Source: Omphiscola glabra (Eukaryota; Mollusca; Gastropoda; Lymnaeidae). Taken from it: a stretch of 64,000 nucleotides of DNA. The DNA is taken from positions 15,037,441 to 15,101,440 of the forward strand of contig OZ024807.1 in the NCBI GenBank assembly GCA_964017045.1, read 5' to 3'. The notes below the pieces were generated by a model that had not been told where the DNA came from, made no database searches, and worked only from the letters and a program-made list of their open reading frames with translations. Positions 41,601-51,700 of this stretch are shown piece after piece. Both the position numbers and the translations under genes were made by a program. How positions within the stretch are numbered: position 1 is the stretch's first letter; each line of letters begins with the position of its first letter.

Positions 41601-42223
41601 TTCTCACAAAAAACACTGACAACAAATAAGAGAATGACAGTGATATTTACAGAAATACATAATCATAATGTTAATGTATACCAATGACCAACCTCCGCCA
41701 CGTCCTCTACCCCTGTCACCAAAGCCTCCACGACCTCTTCCTCCTCCTCTATCTCCACCACGTCCTCTACCACCAAATCCTCCCCTTCCTCCGCCTCGTC
41801 CTCCTCTATCTCCAAAGCCACCACGTCCTCCTCTATCTCCATAGCCACCACGTCCTCCTCGATCTCCAAAACCTCCTCGACCTCTTGGGGTGAATCCTGA
41901 AAAATAAAATCATTTTACTTTATAGTTCATAATACTGAATAGGTTTGCACAGATTAACAGTAGATTACTATTGGATACTATCTATGGACCTAAGTCCAAT
42001 TGATTTCTCTGCTTTTTTTTTTTTTAAATGCTGTAAAAACAAAGAAAAAAAACTACTTATGTATGATAAAGTTAAAGATTACAATTAATTTAAGAAGTTT
42101 AAAGAAGGCATGACTAATGTTTAGCTAGACTAATTTTAAATGATAAAAGTAAGATAGACGAAAGGTACTGTGATCAATAAAGTTGGTTATAAATTGTTTT
42201 TTTTTTAAACCTGGAGGAGCCAT
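35621..42223 (-). CDS. FBL: Fibrillarin, box C/D snoRNP 2'-O-methyltransferase
   Basis: The nucleolar S-adenosylmethionine-dependent methyltransferase that, guided by box C/D snoRNAs, methylates rRNA 2'-hydroxyls. Nine coding exons: 42211-42223, 41693-41896, 40641-40697, 39762-39859, 39175-39345, 37599-37731, 37301-37413, 35875-36020, 35621-35639. All introns are GT-AG, phases agree, and the sum is 954 nt or 317 aa plus stop, close to the usual length of about 320. Residues 1-4 are MAPP. Exon 2 is the Gly/Arg-rich (GAR) region (repeats such as [11 protein letters not shown]). Exons 4-9 are the methyltransferase fold: [14 protein letters not shown]-binding [14 protein letters not shown] (from about residue 161), [43 protein letters not shown] and [16 protein letters not shown], ending PPPKK. 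Introns carry a LINE fragment, a LINE 3' end, a TTAA element and a SINE-like repeat, none touching exons. I saw no convincing snoRNA in the introns. Confidence 0.97.
36679..37137. mobile_element. TTAA-flanked MITE in a fibrillarin intron (piggyBac-like)
   Basis: A 459-bp element lying between TTAA at 36675-36678 and TTAA at 37138-37141, with inverted ends CTCATTCCC(T)ACG and GTCGGGAATGAG. TTAA duplications are characteristic of piggyBac-type insertion (also of some Kolobok). No transposase. It lies between fibrillarin exons 7 and 8. Confidence 0.75.
37785..39045 (+). mobile_element. 5'-truncated LINE with a frameshifted reverse transcriptase, in a fibrillarin intron
   Basis: A plus-strand (antisense to the host gene) non-LTR retrotransposon fragment. 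The reading frame shifts twice: segment 1 to about 37990 has [11 protein letters not shown] and [18 protein letters not shown]; segment 2 to about 38280 has [20 protein letters not shown] and [14 protein letters not shown] (the catalytic FADD); segment 3 to 38907 has [35 protein letters not shown] and [20 protein letters not shown]. It therefore starts inside the RT palm and runs to the 3' UTR (GATCAATAAATTGATCGTGG). The upstream endonuclease is missing. The motifs are of the jockey/CR1-like type; the exact clade is unresolved. Inactive. Confidence 0.92.
39860..40640. other. Fibrillarin intron 3
   Basis: AT-rich intron between exons 3 and 4, ending at an acceptor just before 39859. It contains the SINE-like repeat at 40126-40260. 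Confidence 0.8.
40126..40260 (-). repeat. SINE-like dispersed repeat, family C, copy 1
   Basis: On the minus strand: GGAGCGCCGTGAGCATG, ATGGAATGAGCGCTATATAA, GTACTCCAATCTATCAATCA, then TTTGTAACGCGCTTTGAGCC, ending in AAACTTTATTATTATTATT. The first three blocks recur on the plus strand at 59601-59675. The tapering ATT tail fits a retroposed SINE. Confidence 0.65.
41246..41432 (-). mobile_element. 3' end of the same LINE family, opposite orientation, in another fibrillarin intron
   Basis: On the minus strand it reads CAGGGATTGGAACAAGCTTC then CAAAAGGGAC (the DWNKLPKGT segment), and later CATAGGAGTCATTAG and CATTGATCGTGGGCC. These match the 3' end of the element at 37785-39045 (38811 onward). 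A severely 5'-truncated copy of about 190 bp with its own small deletions. Confidence 0.85.
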
Positions 42224-42312
42224 TTCCAATTTAGTGTAATGTTCTTCCTAATGCTTTACGATGCGGCTGTTCCTTCCACACGTGTTTATAAGTTTAAAGC
42301 TTACTTCCGGTT
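42224..42312 (-). promoter_or_regulatory. FBL: Fibrillarin 5' UTR and proximal promoter
   Basis: Upstream of the ATG at 42223 there is a palindromic E-box CACGTG at 42279-42284 and an ETS-type site CCGGAAGT (minus strand, 42303-42310). E-boxes bound by Myc/Max-type factors and ETS sites are common in promoters of nucleolar and ribosome-biogenesis genes. No TATA box at the usual distance. The start site was not determined. Confidence 0.5.
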
Positions 42313-42815
42313 AGATGTTTAACTATCCTTACGGCAGGCGCGATTAAACAATTTCAGTTAAAAATTCCAAATACTATTTAAATTTTAATCTTGATTATTA
42401 TAATATTAATTTATTTTGAGGTCTTTATTTAACTTAAGTTATGATATTAAGCTCTTTATTTGATGGAATATGAATTAGTATTACTTTACTTTGATTGACA
42501 TTGCCTATCGGTAACAAAAATAAAATAAAAGGAAACGGGTTGGAAATATAGGGGAAACAAGATGTAACATATGACGTGGTGTCACAATGTGTGCCTTTTA
42601 ATAATGAATAATGTGAATCGCGTAAAAACAGTAATATTAGAAAACGACACCCATGGAGTGCCTCACGTAATGAGGATGACACATTAAATTTTATTTCACT
42701 TATTTTTAAATTATTATACAACTAGCTTCAAGTCCGTTTTATTAATTATACAATTTGTCTATTAAAGAATCGTTGCATTTAACAAGATATTACGTCAGAC
42801 ATCAGTATATGAATC

Positions 42816-42847
42816 CATAGACATAGAGATATATCTCTATGTCTATG
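42816..42847. repeat. Perfect 32-bp palindrome flanked by 9-bp direct repeats
   Basis: CATAGACATAGAGATA is followed immediately by its exact reverse complement TATCTCTATGTCTATG. ATATGAATC stands directly before (42807-42815) and directly after (42848-42856). It looks like a very short inverted-repeat insertion with a target duplication, or the solo ends left after an internal deletion of a transposon. Confidence 0.85.
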
Positions 42848-42856
42848 ATATGAATC

Positions 42857-45800
42857 ACTATAAATATAGACCTGCGCTATCACAGTCATTAGCCGGATTA
42901 GGTACAACATTTGCATCATCATTATCCTTGTGATTTATATAGTTTGATTATGTAAATTTAAGTGTGTTTTTTCTTGTTTGTCTTTGTTAGCTTTTTTGTG
43001 TTTGTTTGCTTATTATTTTTCTGTGGGTCTGCTGTTTTTTTTTCTTTTTGCTGCCCCCACCTTTTTTAAAAAAAACTTGAACCATTTTTTTTTGGGGGGG
43101 GGGGGGGGCGGGTTTATATCTCTCATAACTGATCTTACTACACCACTCGAATGAAGGGTCTTAGTCTTCATACTATTTTTTTGCATTGTTTTTATATCAG
43201 TGATAACAGAAACAAATTATCTATCTACTATCTGTATTAGAATGTGGAAGCGCTAAAACTAATTTACATATGTTAGAAAAAAAAATTAATTATAGTAATT
43301 TTTAGTATTTATTTATATTTTACATTATTTTTACTGTTGTTTATATGATGAAGAAGGCTTATTGCCCAGAAGTTTGTTGTTTTGTTTTGTTGCGTCATTT
43401 TTTTTTCAGGTTCCCCATACTCTGTTTCGCTAGTTCCGGTTTCATCCCATTTCAACTGAGGTGAACACAAGGGCACATAAGATGTATCATAATTTCTAGT
43501 ACCAATACATCAGCTAAAGCGTTTGCAGTAAATAAAAAAATGACAATCTATTTCAATTTTGTAAAATAATTTACTCTTATTTTGCGATGTACTATTAGCG
43601 ATTTGTTTTTTCGTCTTGGGTTTGGGGGGGGGGGGGGGAAGATTCAAAATGATGTTCTATATATCGACAAAGAATGCTCACTAGAAGAAACCACAAAACG
43701 AATATTTTTTTTGTTTGTACATGGGCAATATGGTTGCCTTGCCCCAGCTAGTACTTAATAATTCTTAAAAATTAATAATACGTTTACTGTATGCACCACA
43801 GAATAATGTGGGATGCAGGCTTGGGATTTTTTTTAACAACTTATGAAAAATCTGGTCAGTGTGTGATAGGTCAGGAGTGCTTTGGAACATGATTCCAAAA
43901 TAGGTCTACATCACAGAACTTATATCCATTAAATAGGCCACAACTGGCTTCCACATCTGACTTCATTGAGTGGAGTGAAAGGTCAACTGGATATATCACC
44001 GATTATTTTCTTTAAAGTTAAAAAGAAATACAATTTTACAACTGAACTATTAAAATAGTTTGACTCTCCAGACCTTGTCATATTTATCATGAACTAAAGT
44101 TAATTCTATAAAAGTAGGTGAGGATGAACCCATTAAATTTGATTCATGTTAACAAAATTTCACATATAAATAAAACAACCCACTTAAAAATACTCATAAT
44201 TTAAAATAAAATGTGGTTTATTTCAGTTCACAAAAGAACACATTTATTTTGTTTACAACATAGAATATTTGGTTAGTATAAGTATAAGATAAATAGAAAA
44301 GTATGAGACCAAAAAGCTAGTGAGATTAACACCCTGACACAAATTCATGAGATTTTTTTTTTTAACCTGCTGAACTGGACTACCGGTACTACAACATGAA
44401 GCAATGTCTTAACAAGCAACCAGCCATCATTTAACTTCTATTAATGTTATAGGAATTTATATTTACTGATTAGTAGTTATGATGCATGGAGACTGAATAT
44501 CATATTTTGTATAAATACTCAGGAGACTATGCCTTTAATCTAACCTAAATAAAAGCCTCTATTATGGGTTAGATAGTTGGAAACATTGTAAAAGTTGATA
44601 AAGAGTAATCAATATATAAATAAACAGTATAGACTATAGAAATTTGACAAATTCACAAAATTTTGTAGGTTAAAAAAAATTATTGAAGGTTCTTGTTAAG
44701 GCTTATTATCAAGCATCTAAAGATTTCCAAAGATTTCTCAATGGGCTCTGATGAAAACAAATATTAGCAGAGGAGCTGCTTTGTGACCTTTGCTGATTTA
44801 AAGCTTCTAACCAGAAATATATTTGTTAAAATCAAATTAGTCAGGGTACTTTACTTACTCAACCAAACACAGTTAACTCCCTTTCAAAGTCAAGAAAAAT
44901 TATTCCAAAACAAAAAGTGTATTATACACCAGAGGAATAAGGGTAAATATGTTACTGTTAGAAGCTCAAGATATTCATGATAAATAAATAGAAGGGATCA
45001 TCTTGTAAAAATGATTTATGAAGGGCAGGAAGCATAAACATACAATTCATACATCTAAAGAGAATAACAAGAATTGTAGGCATGTACAAAAATAACAGGT
45101 CATACAGTATAAATATTTGTTCAAAGCAGGACATGTACAAACACTGCAATGTTAACAATAGTGTCCTGAGCCCAAATTTGTTCTTTAAGTTGATCTGATG
45201 AAACATGGTCGTAATACTCATATGTTAACTATTGTGAATCGATAACAGCCAAAAAAATTACAGTAATCCTTTTCATTTATCTGGTGATGACATATTTCAA
45301 GGCTCGTGTTCTATATTTTCTTAAATTATATGGAAATATTCCAAACCTGGCACAAAAATTTGTTCAATTCAGACTACAAAAAAGTATATTTTCTAGTAGT
45401 ATTTAAGCCGGGAATTATTGATAATCATGTTGTACCTGAAACACTTATTAAAAAATTTAATTTCATTGATGCACTGCAACAAGAAAGTTGGTTGATATTT
45501 TCTCAATGAAAAAATGTAAACAATCTTTGAGAAAAAATTCTAAAGTCTTTAAACAATATTTAACAATGTGTGTATTTAAATAAATACATTTTAATGAATT
45601 AATGAGACATACATAGGAGGAAAGTGGGAGAAAAAAAAGAAATCAAGAAAAGAAAAATATAAGTAAAAATAGTATTAAGAAAAGGAAAAACCAGATATTC
45701 TTAGTCTTAGTGGTCTTTTAAATTTAGGGGTCTCAAGCTAGCTATATTGTCACAACCTACATGCGACCTCCTAAGGCTAAGATTGGTGTCAGATTAGTGT

Positions 45801-48750
45801 AATGTTGAATGACAATCATTGTGCATAACCATAAAAATACCCAAGAAATTTTTTAAAAAATAGATCAATAGGCTGTAGATTTTAATTTAGCTACCTGTGC
45901 TATTTTCAAAACTTTGACTTCCGTTACACATATTGGAAAGACATATTTTTTCTCAAAATATGCTCTTCAGTGCATATCCTACTCCTGCTGTATCAGCAAA
46001 TAACTAAAACTGTTATGCACTGGATGCCATAAAAGGGAAAGAGGAAGTAAGAAAAGACTTGGACGACTTGTAGGAGACTCTTCAAAAGAACCTAAAGAAA
46101 TATTGGATTATCAGACTTAAATATGTTATAAAAGAAGTGGCAGACACTAATGTGTAGAAATCATTGTTGCCCAGGGCTAATAAAGCACAAACATTTGGTG
46201 AATATTGAAGTTGTCAAAGGAGCATTGCAACCAACGACTAAGCCGATCAGTGTGATCACATTTTATGTTGCCTTGTAGTGAAGTTAAACAATATGTTAAG
46301 GAATGTTTCAGTTGCTTCATGTGGGGGTCAAAATTAACTAGATTTAGTAATAACCAATTCAAAGTATGGGCATACTTGTAAATCTAATGAGATCTTTGAA
46401 CTGTATCAAAAAAATATATGGAAGTATATGAAACACCAAGAAGTATATATATGGAGGGGGGGGGGAATAACTGTGGAAAATCATATATGACCTGATTCTG
46501 GTAATCATCTATGCTATCAGCATTTGTTTATGTTTCAAAATTAAAATGATTTAGATTTTGAAAATTTTAAATACAAAAAATAATCATTTTTTTCAGTCAG
46601 CCTTTACAGCAGAAGTTAAATTAAAGAATAAATATTGTCATGGTTTAGGATGAAATAAAAAATATAAATATCCTGTTGAACATTTAATTGTTGTAAACTC
46701 ATAAATTGTATCCCCATGAAAATGGACAAAAGTGGATGGTAAAGCATGTAAAAGCAATAGCTTTTTTTAAAAAAAAAAAGCATTCTCTTCTTTTTTCTAA
46801 AAAAGTGTTTTAATTTCTACCTAATTCCCAAATCATAATGTTATAAAATGTAAAGTAAGGCATTTTGTTTTTCTTCTCACACTCTTTGTAAAATGCTAAC
46901 AATTTGAAAAATTAAACAAAATAAAATAATTGATTTAGTGTCTAGAGAGAATGCCATCAATGAAGAAACAGTGAACAGAATAACTACATCAGTTCAGTTG
47001 GAAAAACAAAATTTAAAAAGTTGATATTTAATCATGTAGAAATTCATTGGCAAGAAAATTATGCACTTCAGAAATCCAATGAAGCAACACAGTGAACTGT
47101 TTTTAAACCACTGCATAATAAGTTTTATGAGTGAAAAATAAGAAATACAGATGTTCAGACTCATAACAAAACAAAAAGATGCATTAAAAAAAAAAATTTC
47201 AGTAAGAAAAAAAAAAGTATTATTTAAGTAATTTAACAAGCTATTTGAATTATCATTTACAGGTAATAAAACATTTCCAGATATTGAAGTAATAAGCAAG
47301 ACATGGCTGATAATACACAAATTAAACACTTTTAAATTATGTGACTCGGGGAAATAAAACAACAACAAAAGGTAGGCATAGAACCAACAACTTAAGTTAA
47401 CATAAACAATCATAACTGTAGCACAAATACCCAAACTTATGGGTGCCCTTTGTAAATATCTTTTGGTCTGATTTTATTATTTGGGGAAATGACCCTCTGT
47501 GAAATATTCTTTAAGTGCTGAAAATTGTCTAAAACAGATCTATTAGAGAACTATACTCATATTAAAAAATGTCTGTCTTATGCTATATAAGAGCAGGTAC
47601 TATAGATTATTTAAGTACAAATATATGTAGACCAGCAGTGCAAATACTAGAAATAAGGGACAATTTTAGTATTTTTTTCAAAGACTTGGAGTAGTGAATA
47701 TTCCAGTGTTTATATAATACTAATCAACATCAAACAATTAATGAGTTATGAATGATTTAATTTTTTTTTAAATGTCAAGCCCTTATAGATTAATGTCTTT
47801 GATGTAGACGTAACAAGTAAAATAATATTAAGGTACATTAGTGCTTTTCTCAATTGAGCATTAGTCACTGACAGTCCAGTTTTGAGAAAAAAGCCACTGA
47901 CATCCCAAATTTCTCTTGAGTACATACATTAGGTTTGAAAGAAACAACATCAAAATAACTAAAAAAAACTATAAAATTAACCAATGGAAAATTATGCTGG
48001 TATATACCCCTAAAAAATATTCCGAAAATTAATCTGCTCAAATGATAACTTAAGGACAAAAATCTACAACTTTAAAATTTGATGTAGCCTAGTAATAAGT
48101 ATTTCCTTCTGCCAGAAACTTATTTGTATGTTTATAATTATTTAGATATTATTTATAACATTTTGTTACTGAATGTCTAAACAATTCCAATTTTTAGTCA
48201 GTGGGGGGGGGTAGGGGTGGGGGTTACTCAATGAATGTGGCCACATGAGTAGTTACATATATAAATAACTATTATTTTTTTATTATCATTGAAACTTGAA
48301 CATGACATATTTTTTTAAACAAGTCGGTCCTAATACATCTAAAAACCATAAGTAATTCAATAATTTAATTTTTAAAAAAAAAACACATATAAGTTGAGTA
48401 ACTTCCTAAATGAATCAAAATTTTGATTTTAATATTTTTAAGAAACAGAATTTTACAAGAGAGTGTTACTTTTTGATTAGCCTGGTCTGAAAATGCTAAA
48501 AAAATTATTCCCAAATACGATATAACTAAATGAATGCCTTTAATGTTTCAAAGGAAATTTAATTTTTCATATTTACTAATCCGCCTAAGTATTTATATTT
48601 ACAGCTTCATCAATCCGCCTTCAATAAATAAATAGTTAACAACATGTTTTTAACTTAACTGCATCAACGATGTGTAACTTGCGGGAGAGATCTCTAACCA
48701 AATACCAACACTCAACCATGCTCGCTGGGACATCTCCAGTCTAAAATATT
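42857..48750. other. Long AT-rich interval between fibrillarin and pyruvate kinase
   Basis: About 5.9 kb without a supported coding region on either strand. Frames such as 46994-47434 (minus) are low-complexity Phe/Leu/Ser runs. Poly-G tracts lie at about 43096 and 43626. The right part must include the 3' UTR of the pyruvate kinase gene, whose end I cannot place. ATGATGAAGAAGGCTTATTG at 43346 resembles the inverse of a motif near 56740. Confidence 0.4.
48640..48750 (-). other. Start of the pyruvate kinase-like 3' UTR
   Basis: The TAA at 48751-48753 is followed on the minus strand by AATATTTTAGACTGGAGATG and AT-rich sequence. No AATAAA lies within the first 100 nt, so the 3' UTR runs further left for an unknown distance. 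Confidence 0.4.
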
Positions 48751-51700
48751 TTAGTGAAACCTGACAGTGTCTGTGCCCTCGTCACCACTGCAGCTGTCCT
48801 CATCCTCAGAGCTTGCAATGCCCAGGTGTTTCTGGGTGTGGGGTGTGTTCAGGTAATGAGGCTTATCATTTTCATGGGGGACCGTTATACTCCTGACCGT
48901 ATTGGTGGACCCAGGTCCGGACTGCTGACCAGTGACAAGAATGGCTGTGAATAAAATCGAGGAGGATGTACCATGACGTAAAAGATCAATTTTATTTTAA
49001 AATTCAAACCACAAAATACCGATGTTAACTGTTGGAGAGGGTGGAGGAATATGAGAGCAGGTCATGACCATTGCCAGTATATAATGGCAACCTTAGGCAG
49101 TTTTTAACTGTGAATTCAGAGCAGCTAAAACTAAGAATGATATTACAAAATCAGTTTTTCTCGACTTAAATCTCATGTGCTGAGGAATTTTAATAAAATG
49201 ATATTTTAGATGTTAGTCACAAACAGCATGACATGATGTTGTTGAAAGAGAATGAGCTTCTTCTATTGTCAAATTCTATAACTTGAAAAGGTAATTAAAA
49301 AACAACAACAACGTTGTTTAATCTATTCACATGTTATTAATTTGGAAAACAGAGTAATTTCCATATTAAAAAGGAGCAAATTACAGTGTAAATTTTTTTT
49401 TGCTTAAATATTATTTAAATTGAAACTTGTTAAGTTTTAAAATGAGTATTGAACAAACCGAAAAATTGTAATGTAATTTTAAATAAAAAAACATTTTCTC
49501 TGTCAATTCTGTGACATAAATTAGATTTAAGTTAGTGAAAATTAACCATCTGTGACAATATTACCTCTATCCCTGTGTCGAACATATCCCCGCTCCCTGG
49601 CAAAGGAAAGGGCATAATGTATCCTCATGTCAATATCCATGTACCACTCGTCACAGCTGGCCCCTGTAATAAAAAAAACAAAAGCAGCACTTATGAAAAT
49701 ATTTATAGTCCTCTTAAATTTCTCAAACTTTGGTGAGGATCTGTCTAAGGGTACACAAATGAACTTTTATTCTACAATCTAAATTCAGGGTAGAGACTTC
49801 TTGGTACAACATGCATTTAAATTTAAATATAAAAGACAAAAATAAAGATAGGAATCTTGAAAAATTAAAATATTTAACTCGACTTTTACTTTTTAAAAAA
49901 AAAAAATAAACCCAACAAAATTTTCAAGTATACAATTTGCTGACAATATTATAGAAAGAAAAAAAATCTATATTAAAAAAATTAGAATTGCAATACCATT
50001 TGTGTCTATGTGTATATTTTAAGGTTAGAGATACTGATAAACATATATTTTACCAACTACTAGCTAGTTAAAAATTTCCAATGTACAATCAGAAAAAACA
50101 AACAAATCTGAAAGGACTAACAATACAACATTTTGCAGACTAAGAAATAGCTTGTGATTAAAATTAATATATGCTACAGAAATTCACAGATAACAATGGT
50201 TTATTTGAGTCATGAAATTCAGATGAGAAGCGGCAGAGATGAACGAATCTAACAGTGCTTGATACCTACCAGTGTGTAATACTGCAAATATACCACGGTG
50301 AAGATTTAAGCAGCGAGCAGTGTGATTTGACTTGGTTATAGCTATGATGATGCAATGAGGGCGATAGCGAGCTATCATTGCTGCAGACCTAGAAGTATAG
50401 TGTTAGAAGAGTTCTGAATGATTATTCATTCAAGAAGATTATTCATTCAATAATACCAACCCCATCAAATTTCCCTGGCCGCAAGTCATTAATATTATTG
50501 GTAACAGAATACAAAAACTATAGCACTGCCAATAAAACTTAGGAGTTGGGCTCCAAGCAAAAATGTGTGTTTATTGTTGGGGTTTAGAACTTATTTTAAT
50601 TTATCATTGTTTGTTTTCTTTATGTTTTCCAGTGTTAAACTTTGATAAATTAAGAAGTACATTTTTTTTATTTTTAACGGAAGTATTGCAAGGCATAATA
50701 TTAATTATAATTCAGTCAAGAAAAACAAGTTTTCAAATATAACATTTCAATATTTTTAAGTCCCCCCTTCAAATAATATGAGGTGAAATATATTGCTTTT
50801 AAAAAAATGGACTGCATGTACAATCTTATTAACCAAGCTAATACAGACCATTTTAGAACTTTCTTGACATGAAAAACATAAAAAACAACTTCTTTTAAGA
50901 TAAGCCCTAACATTGATTCAAACATTTCTTGGTTTTTACCTGCCCGAGTTGGTGACTACAATGATGGCAGCTGCAGAGCACCTCAGGGCTGCCTCCACAG
51001 CAGCGATAGATGTAGCATGAACATTATCAGTGGGGATTCGTGTTGCCTGCCGGAGATCTCGGAACATCCTGGCGTGAAACAGAGCATTCTCCACTTCTGT
51101 GCAAATCTGCAGGAACATACATATTTACAATGAAACTGTTTGATACATTACTTTACTAAAGTAAGAACATATTATTTTTTAAAGGAGTTTGAAAATTTTT
51201 AAAGATCCACTTTAAATTTGATGTAAAGATTCAGCTCACCAACATGTCTTCAACATTGCATATTATGAAAACAGTCATTTAAATTCAAATATAAGGACTT
51301 ATAATACAAGACCAAGCAAATATTGAACACAGATTAAATCAGCTTTACAGTGAATACAAATGAATGTTTTTAAAACTATATTCCAATATGAGATTCAGCA
51401 CATCAAATCCACAGGTACTATCATTCCACTCACATTTTTGTACATACAATCATTTCACTCACAATGAAGTACTATCAATTCACTCACACTGAAGTACTAT
51501 CATTTCACTCACATTGGAGTACTATCATTTCATTAACATTGAAATACTATCATTTCACTCACACTGAAGTACTATCATTTCATTCACACTGAAGTACTAT
51601 CATTTCACTCACACTGAAGTACTATGATTTCACTCAAAAATAATTGCCAGCATATATGATGGAGTAACAAGAGATTGACCTACTTGCACAAGCATACTAC

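Noticed and set aside
41663..41893. Acidic Glu/Val-rich minus ORF and a Leu/His-rich plus ORF
   Set aside because: These are alternative frames of fibrillarin exon 2, the Gly/Arg-rich region, whose correct frame is fixed by the splice phases.
35621..42223. Box C/D snoRNAs inside fibrillarin introns
   Set aside because: I looked for paired C (RTGATGA) and D (CTGA) boxes on the transcript strand and found no convincing combination with terminal pairing.
46994..47434. 146-codon minus-strand ORF rich in Phe, Leu, Ser
   Set aside because: AT-rich low-complexity frame with no family resemblance and no splice context. Hydrophobicity alone does not support a membrane protein.
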